64,000 nucleotides of DNA, taken from Verrucomicrobiaceae bacterium. Lineage in GTDB: Bacteria; Verrucomicrobiota; Verrucomicrobiia; Verrucomicrobiales; Akkermansiaceae. The stretch covers positions 62,001 through 126,000 of the forward strand of contig JAIXWR010000018.1 of the NCBI GenBank assembly GCA_027491155.1, in the 5' to 3' direction. Position numbers and translations under genes: made by a program. Within the stretch, counting starts at the first letter, position 1, and every line of letters starts with the position of its first letter. Shown here one piece after another: positions 15,989 to 23,818 of the stretch. Under the pieces are notes generated by a model. The model was given only the letters and a program-made list of their open reading frames with translations, was not told the DNA's origin and did not search any database.

Positions 15989-17494
15989 ATGAGCCTGAAA
16001 ACACGATTGGCCCGCGGCGCTTGTGCGTTTGCAGCCGTAGCAATGATGGTCCTGCCACTGGCACCGAGTGCCCATGCGCAGGAGGAAGCCACCCCGCCAC
16101 CGGCCGCGACGGAAGAAGCCGCGGCGCCTGCTCCCGCCGAGGAAGCGGCAGCGCCGACTCCGACGGTTGATGAGCGTCTGGCCGATCTCGAAGCCTACGT
16201 GAACAACGTGGCCCGCCCCGAGAAGGCAAGCGGCGCCGCGTCGCTGGTCGCGGGCCCGGGCCCCGGTCACAACGCATGGCAGATGGTCAGTTCCGCGCTG
16301 GTCCTCTTCATGACCCTTCCGGGACTGGCTCTGTTCTACGGCGGCTTGGTCCGGAAGAAGAACGTTCTTTCGGTTCTCGCCCAGTGCCTTGGCATCGCCT
16401 GCATGGTGACACCGCTCTGGTGGCTGTGCGGCTACTCCCTTTCGTTCGGCGTCGATGCCAAGAGCGCCTTCTTCGGCGACTTCAGCAACGCGATGTTCAA
16501 GGGGGTCGAGCCGGGTGCCGTGGGTGCAGGCTACTACTGGATCTCCGATAGCATGTGGTCGATGTTCCAGCTCACCTTCGCCATCATCACCCCCGCGCTG
16601 ATCGTCGGCGCCATCGCCGAGCGCATGAAATTCTCGGCCGTGATGGCCTTCGTGCTCCTCTGGATGTTCGCGGTCTACTTCCCCTTCGCCCACATGGTGT
16701 GGTCCACCGTCGGCTACATGTGCGGTCCGCTGAACCCGAATGCAGGCATCAAGGCGATCGACTTCGCCGGCGGCACCGTGGTTCACATGACCTCCGGCTG
16801 GAGCGCGCTTGTGCTCTGCATGATCCTTGGCAAGCGGCTCGGCTTCGGCAAGGAGCAGATGGCTCCGCACAGCATGGTGCTTTGCATGGTCGGCACCGGC
16901 ATGCTCTGGGTCGGCTGGTATGGCTTCAACGCCGGTTCCGCCCTCGGTGCCGACGCGATCGCTTCCAACGCCTTCGTCACCACCACCCTCGCCGCCGCCA
17001 CCGCGGGCATGGCCTGGGCCGCGGTCGAATGGATCGCCAAAGGCAAGCCGAGCGTCCTCGGTTTCTGTTCCGGCATCGTCGCCGGCCTGGTGGTGATCAC
17101 CCCGGGCGCCGGGTTCGTCTCCGCCACCTCCTCGGTGATCATGGGCGTCATCGCCGGCGTGGTCCCCTTCCTCGCGGTCACCTACCTCAAGAAGATGCTG
17201 GGCTTCGACGACGCCCTCGACACCTTCGGCATCCACGGCGTGGGTGGAACCCTCGGCGCGATCCTCACCGGCATCTTTGCCGACGAGAAGGTCAACTCCG
17301 TCGTGGGCCCCCTCAAGGAAGGCCTGCTCATGGAACAACTCAAGGCTGTCGGCCTGACCATCGTCTGGAGCGTGGTTGCCACCGCCATCATCGCCTACAT
17401 CGTCAAGGCGGTCATCGGCCTCCGTCCGACCCCCGAGGACGAATCGACCGGCCTCGACCTTGCCGACCACGGCGAAGCGGGCTACGAGCACTGA
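15989..17494 (+). CDS. amtB: Ammonium transporter AmtB
   Basis: A 501-residue ammonium channel of the inner membrane. A signal peptide (MSLKTRLARGACAFAAVAMM, cleaved after AHA) is followed by about 60 residues rich in Pro, Ala and Glu (residues 31-90). The membrane core then begins at WQMVSSALVLFMTLPGLALF. The twin-histidine conduction pair is present in GTVVHMTSGWSAL and DTFGIHGVGGTLGA. The tail ends with DESTGLDLADHGEAGYEH, the C-terminal region that binds PII proteins in relatives; no glnK gene is adjacent. It stands alone between a sigma-54-like promoter and a terminator, next to the nitrogen island on the opposite strand. Confidence 0.96.
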   Translation: MSLKTRLARGACAFAAVAMMVLPLAPSAHAQEEATPPPAATEEAAAPAPAEEAAAPTPTVDERLADLEAYVNNVARPEKASGAASLVAGPGPGHNAWQMVSSALVLFMTLPGLALFYGGLVRKKNVLSVLAQCLGIACMVTPLWWLCGYSLSFGVDAKSAFFGDFSNAMFKGVEPGAVGAGYYWISDSMWSMFQLTFAIITPALIVGAIAERMKFSAVMAFVLLWMFAVYFPFAHMVWSTVGYMCGPLNPNAGIKAIDFAGGTVVHMTSGWSALVLCMILGKRLGFGKEQMAPHSMVLCMVGTGMLWVGWYGFNAGSALGADAIASNAFVTTTLAAATAGMAWAAVEWIAKGKPSVLGFCSGIVAGLVVITPGAGFVSATSSVIMGVIAGVVPFLAVTYLKKMLGFDDALDTFGIHGVGGTLGAILTGIFADEKVNSVVGPLKEGLLMEQLKAVGLTIVWSVVATAIIAYIVKAVIGLRPTPEDESTGLDLADHGEAGYEH

Positions 17495-17518
17495 TCCTCG
17501 CGGAGAAATACCGATTCC

Positions 17519-17551
17519 AACGGGCGGGCCGGCAACGGTCCGCCCGTTTTG
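17519..17551 (+). terminator. Rho-independent terminator after amtB
   Basis: ACGGGCGG and CCGCCCGT pair around a GC-rich loop (itself partly paired) and are followed by TTTTGCGTTT. It lies 25 bp past the amtB stop. Confidence 0.8.
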
Positions 17552-17577
17552 CGTTTGCCGGACGGCGGCGAGCGATT

Positions 17578-18033
17578 ATGGCTGCGCCCGTGACGCGCCG
17601 CACCACCCTCCTGCTCATCTTGCTGGCGATCTCGCTGGTCTTCGCGGGATGGCAGTGGTTCCGCCCCTATGAATGGTCCAGCGCCCCCGGGGCGCGCTTC
17701 CGCATCGTGCATTCCTCGCTGAAGCGGGATCACTCGCACGTCTGGCTCGATCTCTATCTGAAGAAGTCCGGGGAGGCGGATCACGATCTTTCCAAGCCGG
17801 TCTTCCTCCGCCTCGCCGACGGCCGCGAACTGGAACCGGCGGACACCACGCTGGAAGGCGACGAGGGCGAACCGGTGCGGGCGCTCGGTTTGCGCTTCTG
17901 GCTCGAGGAAAAGGATCTCGCGGGACCGCTCGACCTGACCATCAACGACGGCGTCCTCAGCATCCGCACCGGGAACGGGCTCCCCGAAATCAAGGAAGAC
18001 GGCGTGCGTTTCTTCACCACCCGCAACTGGTAG
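17578..18033 (+). CDS. Membrane-anchored protein of unknown function
   Basis: A 151-residue protein. Residues 8-27 (LLLILLAISLVFAGWQW) form one membrane segment or uncleaved signal anchor. The remainder is hydrophilic and probably periplasmic, with short strand-like segments (ARFRIVHSSLKRDHSHVWLD, RALGLRFWL, GVRFFTTRNW). I do not recognise a family. ATG 17578 is the first start after the amtB terminator, and the stop is 6 bp before coaX, so the two are probably cotranscribed. Confidence 0.7.
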   Translation: MAAPVTRRTTLLLILLAISLVFAGWQWFRPYEWSSAPGARFRIVHSSLKRDHSHVWLDLYLKKSGEADHDLSKPVFLRLADGRELEPADTTLEGDEGEPVRALGLRFWLEEKDLAGPLDLTINDGVLSIRTGNGLPEIKEDGVRFFTTRNW

Positions 18034-18039
18034 CAAACG

Positions 18040-18777
18040 ATGGCCTGGCTTCTCGTCGACAATTCGAACACCCGCACCAAGTTCGCCCTGGCGGACGCCG
18101 GCGGACTGCTGTCGCGGCGCGGCTGGCTCCCGACTGCGGAGATCTCGGACGCGGCCCTGGCGGGATCCCTGGAAGGCTTCGAGTTCGATGGCACCCTCCT
18201 CTGCTCCGTGGTCCCGGAGAAGGCCCGGATCCTGCACGACCACCTGATCCGGCGAGGTCCGGTCCACTCCCTTTCCCACCGCAGCGACACCGGACTGGTG
18301 ATCGACTACCCCGAGCCGGGACAAATCGGAGCGGACCGGCTGGCCAATGCCATCGGGGTGGCCTCGCGGCACGGCGCGCCCGCCATTGTCATCGATTTCG
18401 GGACCGCCGTGACCTTCGACGTCGTGGCGGCCGGCCCGGCCTATTGCGGCGGGGTGATCGCCCCGGGACTAGGTGCGATGCAGGATTACCTCGGCCGGCG
18501 AACCGCCCTGCTGCCGAAGATCGAGCTGGAAGAGCCGCGCGCCGCCATCGGCAAATCGACGGTGGAGGCCATGCAGGCCGGGGCCGTGTTCGGCTATCGC
18601 GGGCTGGTCCGTGAAATCATCGCACGCCTCCGGGCCGAGATGACCGGAGATCCCGCGATCGTGGCCACCGGCGGCGATGCCGCCCTGATCGCCCGCGGTT
18701 TGCCGGAAATCGTCGCGGTGGATCCCGATCTCACCTTGGAGGGCCTCCGCCTCGCCGCTGTCAGGAATCTTCTCTAA
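18040..18777 (+). CDS. coaX: Type III pantothenate kinase
   Basis: A 245-residue cytoplasmic kinase that catalyses the first step of coenzyme A synthesis, pantothenate to 4'-phosphopantothenate. The N-terminal WLLVDNSNTRTKFALAD carries the phosphate-binding DxGNT-like loop, here with a serine (DNSNT). GQIGADRLANAIG and VIDFGTAVTFDVV are type III motifs, followed by CGGVIAPGLGAM. The protein is slightly shorter than the usual 250-260 residues. It begins 6 bp after the unknown membrane protein gene and ends about 50 bp before the ROK kinase. Confidence 0.94.
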   Translation: MAWLLVDNSNTRTKFALADAGGLLSRRGWLPTAEISDAALAGSLEGFEFDGTLLCSVVPEKARILHDHLIRRGPVHSLSHRSDTGLVIDYPEPGQIGADRLANAIGVASRHGAPAIVIDFGTAVTFDVVAAGPAYCGGVIAPGLGAMQDYLGRRTALLPKIELEEPRAAIGKSTVEAMQAGAVFGYRGLVREIIARLRAEMTGDPAIVATGGDAALIARGLPEIVAVDPDLTLEGLRLAAVRNLL

Positions 18778-18826
18778 AAGTACGTGCCAAGCCGGGCCGT
18801 AGTGGATACAACGTAGTCACCCGTTT

Positions 18827-19780
18827 ATGTCTGAAACCCCTCTCGCCATCGGTGTCGATTTCGGCGGCACCTCCGTGAAATTCGGAGTCCTCTACCGCAG
18901 CAACATTATCGACCAGGCGCCGCCCATCTCGACGCCGGATTTCGACGGCCCCGACGCATTGATCGAAGCGATGCTGCGGGTGATCGGCGACCTGCGCGAC
19001 CGCCATCCGCGGATCGAGGCCATCGGCGTCGGAGTCCCGGGCTTCGTGCATTTCGAAAAAGGCATCGTCCACAACCTCACCAACGTCCCGGGCTGGGTGG
19101 CCATCCCGCTGAAGAAGAAGCTCTCCGAGGCCACCGGCCTGCCCGTGGTGGTCGAGAACGACGCGAACTGCATGGCCTACGCCGAATGGAAACGAGGGGC
19201 GGGCCGGGGTTTGCAGCATCTGGTCGCGCTGACGCTGGGCACCGGCGTCGGAGGCGGCGTCGTGGCAAACGGCAAGATGGTGCGGGGTGCCCAGTTCGGA
19301 GCCGGCGAAATCGGCCAGATGTCGATCGACTGGCAAGGCCGCCGCGGGGCCTACGGCAACCTCGGGGCCCTCGAGGACTATGTGGGCAACAACGAGATCG
19401 CCGCGGACGCCCGCGAGACTTACCTCAAGGCGGGGATCGAGCGCCATCTGGGCGACTGCAGCCCCGCGGCGCTCGCGAAAGCCGCGCTGCTCGGCGACGA
19501 GATCGCCCTCGGGATCTGGGACCAGGTGGCCGCGAAGCTGGCCACCGCGATCATGAACTGCTGCTGGCTGCTCAATCCCCAGGCGGTGATCATCGGCGGC
19601 GGTGTGGCGAAAGCGGGAGACATCCTCTTCAATCCCCTGACCGCCCACCTCTACGCGCAGCTTTCCGCGCCCTTCAAGGAGCACCTGATGATCCTCCCCG
19701 CCCGCTTCGGCAACGAGGCCGGCATGGTCGGCGCGGCCGCACTGGCGCTGGAGGAAGCCGGCGTGGTGCTGCAGCCCTGA
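18827..19780 (+). CDS. ROK-family sugar kinase lacking the zinc cysteines
   Basis: A 317-residue ROK protein, probably a glucokinase-type hexose kinase. It has the ATP loop AIGVDFGGTSVKFGVL, VVVENDANCMAYAEW and ALTLGTGVGGGVVANG. The zinc-binding segment of ROK kinases, normally GHM..., CxCGxxGCLE, reads GQMSIDWQGRRGAYGNLGA then LEDY. The histidine and all three cysteines are replaced while spacing is kept. That points to a zinc-free structural variant rather than a pseudogene, since the rest is intact. No repressor-type DNA-binding domain is present. Glucokinase would fit the alpha-glucan genes elsewhere in the window. Confidence 0.9.
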   Translation: MSETPLAIGVDFGGTSVKFGVLYRSNIIDQAPPISTPDFDGPDALIEAMLRVIGDLRDRHPRIEAIGVGVPGFVHFEKGIVHNLTNVPGWVAIPLKKKLSEATGLPVVVENDANCMAYAEWKRGAGRGLQHLVALTLGTGVGGGVVANGKMVRGAQFGAGEIGQMSIDWQGRRGAYGNLGALEDYVGNNEIAADARETYLKAGIERHLGDCSPAALAKAALLGDEIALGIWDQVAAKLATAIMNCCWLLNPQAVIIGGGVAKAGDILFNPLTAHLYAQLSAPFKEHLMILPARFGNEAGMVGAAALALEEAGVVLQP

Positions 19781-19808
19781 GCGGCCACCACACCGATCTC
19801 CCGGCACC

Positions 19809-20264
19809 ATGATCGAATGCCTCCCCGCCGGGATCTGCTCCTGGGATTACGTCCTGCGCGGCGATGGCCACGAGGCCAGGATCGTCTTCAACTGGATGAG
19901 CGAGCAGGGCCGCTTGTGGCTCGATGGCCGGGAATACCGGATCGAAAAGGACGGCCCGTTCAGCGGGAGCTGGCGGATGGAGTCCGATGAAGCGACTCTT
20001 TTCACCGCAAGGAAGACCTCCGCCTTCACCCGGACCTTCGAAATCGCCGGCGCCGGCGTCCAGGCCACCCTTCATGCCGCATCCCCGTTCGGGCGGACCA
20101 TGGTCGTGGAAACCGGCGGCCGGCAATGCGTGATCGCCCCGGCCCACCCTTTCACCCGCCGCGCCACGATGTCCGGCACCTGCGGCGACTTCCGCCTCGC
20201 CGCCTTCGCCTTCTGGCTGACCGGCCTGGTCTGGCGGCGAGCGGCGAACAGCGGCAGTTCTTGA
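19809..20264 (+). CDS. Conserved-looking protein of unknown function
   Basis: A 151-residue protein whose first part alternates strands (ARIVFNWMSEQGRLWLDG; YRIEKDGPFSGSWRME; ARKTSAFTRTFEIAGAG) in a manner recalling the LURP/Tubby-like barrel, a weak resemblance only. The C-terminal stretch RLAAFAFWLTGLVWRRA is hydrophobic and could be a membrane segment. It starts 28 bp after the ROK kinase gene and is likely cotranscribed with it. It converges on the glycosyltransferase with a 14-bp gap. I cannot assign a function. Confidence 0.65.
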   Translation: MIECLPAGICSWDYVLRGDGHEARIVFNWMSEQGRLWLDGREYRIEKDGPFSGSWRMESDEATLFTARKTSAFTRTFEIAGAGVQATLHAASPFGRTMVVETGGRQCVIAPAHPFTRRATMSGTCGDFRLAAFAFWLTGLVWRRAANSGSS

Positions 20265-20278
20265 TCCGTGGCAGCGGC

Positions 20279-21340
20279 TCAGGAGGACAGGACCTTGCCG
20301 TAAACCCCGAGCACCTTCGCCGTCATGGCGTCGAGCGTCACTTCGTTCGCCACCAGATCGAAGGACGGCCGGAGCCTTTCCCGCAGCCCTTCCAGGTCGC
20401 CGAGCGCGAATTTCAAGCCGCGGACCAGCTCCGGCACCGAGTGCGTCTCCATCAGCGCCTCCGCCGGCAGGAACTCCGGCGCGAAGCCGACCCGGGTGGA
20501 AATGCTCGGCACCTTCATGTGCAGCGCCTCGGCCAGGGTGTAGGGCCCGCCTTCGTTGCGCGACGCCACGATGAACAGGTCCGCGCAGCCCATCAGGCCC
20601 ACCGCATCGTCGCGGTGGCCGGCCATCCAGACGCGTCCGCGGAGTTCCTGGCGATCGAGGATTTCTTCCAACTGCGGCCGCTGCAAGCCCTCGCCGACCA
20701 GCCACAGCTTGAAGCCCGGCACCTGCGCCATCGCTTCCAACAGGAGATCCATGCCCTTCGCCGGGACCAGCCGGCCGACCGTGCAGAACACCGGCTCCGG
20801 CCCGCCGAGAAAGGGCGGAGCCGTCGCCAGCGCCGCCTCGCGGGTGCCCGGCGGCGGCGGGGCGATCGAGTTCCAGATCACCGTCGCCGGGATCCCCCCC
20901 AGCGAATCGCGGACCTGGGCCGATGCCGTGATCACCGCGTCGTAATCCCGGAACGGCCGGGCGCTGCGCTTGATGTTCTGGACGGTGGCGACCCGTTTGA
21001 TCCCCGGCAGCCAGCGTCGCAGGGAGCGCACCATAGCGCCGGCCTTGTTGGCATGGGCGTGGACGACCTGCGGCCGGGTGGACAGGATACGGTCCCGGAG
21101 CGCCCGGAGATTGAAAGGATTGAGCCGTCCGCCGCCCATCGGATGGGCCAGGAATTCCACCGCGGGATCGAAGTGCGGCCGCATCGACTCGTCCGCGACC
21201 ACGCTCACCGCATGCCCGAGCGAGGCCTGCCGGTTGGCGAGCTCGATGACGTTTTTTTCCAAACCGCCCTTTTCGCCGACGCTGGCGAGGACGTGACAAA
21301 CACGGATCACCGGGCGATTGGAGAGCCCCGGCCCGGGCAT
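20279..21340 (-). CDS. Glycosyltransferase family 4 (GT-B fold)
   Basis: A 353-residue retaining glycosyltransferase. The N-terminal acceptor domain starts IRVCHVLASVGEKGGLEKNV with the glycine-rich loop, followed by VVHAHANKAGAMV. The C-terminal nucleotide-sugar domain contains FCTVGRLVPAKGMDLLLEAM and the EX7E motif region ASRNEGGPYTLAEALHMKVP. Such enzymes build lipopolysaccharide, exopolysaccharide or glycolipids in the cytoplasm or at the inner membrane face. I chose ATG 21340; a TTG at 21352 is an alternative. It is transcribed divergently from the ABC-2 permease with about 105 bp between. Confidence 0.9.
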   Translation of the reverse strand: MPGPGLSNRPVIRVCHVLASVGEKGGLEKNVIELANRQASLGHAVSVVADESMRPHFDPAVEFLAHPMGGGRLNPFNLRALRDRILSTRPQVVHAHANKAGAMVRSLRRWLPGIKRVATVQNIKRSARPFRDYDAVITASAQVRDSLGGIPATVIWNSIAPPPPGTREAALATAPPFLGGPEPVFCTVGRLVPAKGMDLLLEAMAQVPGFKLWLVGEGLQRPQLEEILDRQELRGRVWMAGHRDDAVGLMGCADLFIVASRNEGGPYTLAEALHMKVPSISTRVGFAPEFLPAEALMETHSVPELVRGLKFALGDLEGLRERLRPSFDLVANEVTLDAMTAKVLGVYGKVLSS

Positions 21341-21445
21341 GCCAAGTGTCAAAAGGCCGCCGCCGCAGCAGCGGCCGGATTTTGGTGTTTCCGGCCCGAT
21401 GCTCTTTCCCTACACAAGCGGCCCCGCGAGGGACCGCACCGACTC

Positions 21446-22198
21446 ATGCGACTTTTGTTCATCATGCTCCGCAAAGAGCTGAAGGGGTATTTTTTCAACC
21501 TCTTCGGCTGGGTGGTTTTCGCCTTCGTGATCGTCATGCAGGGGGCCGCCCTCTCGACCGCGATGAAGGGTTTCCGCGATTCGCCCAGCCAGGACAGCCT
21601 GGTCTATTCGGTCTACAACACGACCCTCTTCTGGTTCTGGTTCCTCTTCATTTTCCCGCTCATCACCATGCGGCTTTTCGCCGAGGAAGAGCGCAGCGGG
21701 ACCCTGGAAGGACTGCTCACCGCACCGGTCCGGACCTGGCAGGTCGTCCTGTCGAAATACGGCGCGGCGATGGCCTTCTACACCCTGCTGTGGATCCCAA
21801 GCTTCATCCAGTTCCGGATGTATGAATGGGTCACCGACATCCCGCCCGCCTACTCGCCCGGTGCGATGGCCGGTGCCTACGCGATCCTTTTCCTGATGGG
21901 GGCGGCCTTCACCGCCGTCGGTTGCCTTGCCTCCGCCCTCACCTCCAGCCAGATCGTCGCCGGCTTGCTGACCATCGGCCTGCTGGTGATCCAGTATTTC
22001 CTCGGCTACGTGACGGTGATCTGGGGCGAGAACTTCCGGGCGGCCCCGATGTTCCACTACATCTCCAGCCAGGAGCACCTGCACTATTTCACCCGCGGCC
22101 TGCTCGATACCCGGCCGGCGGTGTATTACCTGAGCGTGACGGTGTTCGTGCTCTTCATCACCTATCAGATCGTCGACTACCGCCGCTGGCGCCGCTGA
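21446..22198 (+). CDS. ABC-2 type transporter permease, GldF-like
   Basis: A 250-residue inner-membrane permease with six predicted membrane segments, among them YFFNLFGWVVFAFVIVMQG, FWFWFLFIFPLITMRLF and YLSVTVFVLFITYQIVDY. RLFAEEERSGTLEGLLTAPV is the classic ABC-2/GldF loop. ATG 21446 (MRLLFIMLRKELKGYF) is preferred; the same frame stays open upstream only across the antisense glycosyltransferase. It begins a tight three-gene unit with the GldG-like and DUF4340 genes. The ATPase subunit normally found just upstream is missing here. Confidence 0.9.
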   Translation: MRLLFIMLRKELKGYFFNLFGWVVFAFVIVMQGAALSTAMKGFRDSPSQDSLVYSVYNTTLFWFWFLFIFPLITMRLFAEEERSGTLEGLLTAPVRTWQVVLSKYGAAMAFYTLLWIPSFIQFRMYEWVTDIPPAYSPGAMAGAYAILFLMGAAFTAVGCLASALTSSQIVAGLLTIGLLVIQYFLGYVTVIWGENFRAAPMFHYISSQEHLHYFTRGLLDTRPAVYYLSVTVFVLFITYQIVDYRRWRR

Positions 22199-22202
22199 AC
22201 CC

Positions 22203-23807
22203 ATGACCCAAGAGCCCGAAAGCCCCCCGCAGACCCAGCACCGGCCGGTGCGCCGCTTCGGCACCGGCGCGCTGTCGCTGCTGCAGGTCGCCTGCTTCAC
22301 GTTCCTGTTCCTCGCCGCGAACTACCTCGGCTCCCAGCATTACGCCACGAAGGACCTCAGCGAGGACGCCGCCTACACCCTGTCCCCCGCCACCCGGCGC
22401 TACCTGGAATCGCCGGCCATCCGCGACCGCGCGGAGCCGGTCCGCCTGCTGGTCGCCTTCCGCCGCGTCAACCCGATGTACGAGAAGGTCCGCGTGCTGG
22501 CGGAGGAATACATGCGCCTTTCCAACGGCAAGGTGCGCCTCGAGCTGCTCGACCCCGTGCGCTCGCCGGACCGCACCCAGCAGATCGCCGACGAATACGG
22601 CAAGATCTTCCGCGGTGCCTTCAACAAGTCGATGTTCACCACCGACCTCGCGATCATCGACGCCCGGACCGCGGAGGAGAAACAGGCGGCCGCCGCCGCG
22701 ACCGGCAGCGCCCCCGGCAGCCCGCACATCCGCTTCGTCGAGGCGGAAACGATGGCCCGCTTCGAGATCGATGCCGAGGGCAAGCGAAAGGTGGCCGGTT
22801 TCCTGGGTGAAGACGCCCTGACCACCGGGCTCGTCGCGGCGATCGAAGGCAAGCCGCGCCAGGTCTACTTCCTCGCCGACAAGAGCGGCTTCCCCGCCGA
22901 AGCCGCGGGATCCCCCCTCGCCAATTTCGAAGGCACGCTGCTCACCCAGAACGCCCTCACCCTGCCGGTCCGCATCTCCGCCCTCGAGCGGATTCCCGAC
23001 GACGCCGCGGCCGTCGCCATCCTCAAGCCGGTCTATGATTTCACCCCGGCGGAGCTCGAAGTGCTCACCGAATACTGGAACCGCCCGCGCTCGGCGCTGC
23101 TGGTGACCCTCGGCTCTTCCGAAACCCCGCCCCGCCTTCGCGCCTTTCTGCGCAATCTCGGCATCACCCCCGGCAAGGACCGCGTCATCACCCGGAAAGG
23201 CGAACAGGTCGTCACCGCCGTCCGCGGCAAGTTCGAGTCCGGCATGGAATTCACCCGCGACTTCTGGGGGAAAGTCGTCACCTTCGAAGGCTCGACCACC
23301 AGCCTGGAGGTCCGGGTCAGCGACAACGAGGACCTGATCGACCGCCGGATCTTCCCCTACACCCTCGTCGCCGCCGAGCCGGATTTCTGGGGCGAAACCC
23401 GCTTCTCCGCCGACAAGCAGGAATTCGACCCGCGCGAGGACAAGCACGGCCGCCTTTCCGACGACAAGAAGACCTTCCTCGGCCTCCCGCTTGCCGGCGC
23501 GGTGATCCGCGGTGCCGCCACCCGTGACGACATCGGCGAGGAGATTTCCCGCATGGTCGTGATCGCCAACTCCGACTTCCTCGACCCGAAACACTACTCG
23601 GACATCAACCGCGACTTCCTTGCCAGCAGCCTCAACTGGCTGATTGGACGCGAGCAGCTCGCCGGTTCCGGTCCCCGCACGCTGGGCACCTACAAGCTGC
23701 CGCTGCTCGATTCGCAGCTCTCGTTCATCAACCGCGTGAACCTGTTCTTCCTGCCCGCCTTCGCCATCGCGATCGGCGCGCTCGTCTGGTCCTCGCGCCG
23801 CGCCTGA
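22203..23807 (+). CDS. GldG-like ABC-associated protein
   Basis: A 534-residue membrane protein. One N-terminal membrane segment (LLQVACFTFLFLAANYLGSQ) precedes a large extracytoplasmic region with the GldG-type beginning (LSEDAAYTLSPATRRYL; EPVRLLVAFRRVNPMYEKVR; LLDPVRSP). A C-terminal segment (FINRVNLFFLPAFAIAIGAL) returns to the membrane. Such proteins accompany GldF-type permeases in gliding bacteria and in many nonmotile Verrucomicrobia, where their function is unknown. The gene starts 4 bp after the permease stop and ends 11 bp before the DUF4340 gene. Confidence 0.87.
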   Translation: MTQEPESPPQTQHRPVRRFGTGALSLLQVACFTFLFLAANYLGSQHYATKDLSEDAAYTLSPATRRYLESPAIRDRAEPVRLLVAFRRVNPMYEKVRVLAEEYMRLSNGKVRLELLDPVRSPDRTQQIADEYGKIFRGAFNKSMFTTDLAIIDARTAEEKQAAAAATGSAPGSPHIRFVEAETMARFEIDAEGKRKVAGFLGEDALTTGLVAAIEGKPRQVYFLADKSGFPAEAAGSPLANFEGTLLTQNALTLPVRISALERIPDDAAAVAILKPVYDFTPAELEVLTEYWNRPRSALLVTLGSSETPPRLRAFLRNLGITPGKDRVITRKGEQVVTAVRGKFESGMEFTRDFWGKVVTFEGSTTSLEVRVSDNEDLIDRRIFPYTLVAAEPDFWGETRFSADKQEFDPREDKHGRLSDDKKTFLGLPLAGAVIRGAATRDDIGEEISRMVVIANSDFLDPKHYSDINRDFLASSLNWLIGREQLAGSGPRTLGTYKLPLLDSQLSFINRVNLFFLPAFAIAIGALVWSSRRA

Positions 23808-23818
23808 GTCTCCAAGCC

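Noticed and set aside
9587-16180. A guanidine riboswitch (ykkC type) upstream of the carboxylase or ABC operons.
   Set aside because: I looked in the gaps 4449-4535, 14379-14545 and 15329-15988 for the conserved ykkC core and ACGR-loop hairpin pairs and saw none; a covariance search would be decisive.
20126-21445. N-terminal extension of the GldF-like permease by about 440 codons.
   Set aside because: The extension is antisense to an intact glycosyltransferase and has shadow-frame composition; the real permease starts at 21446.
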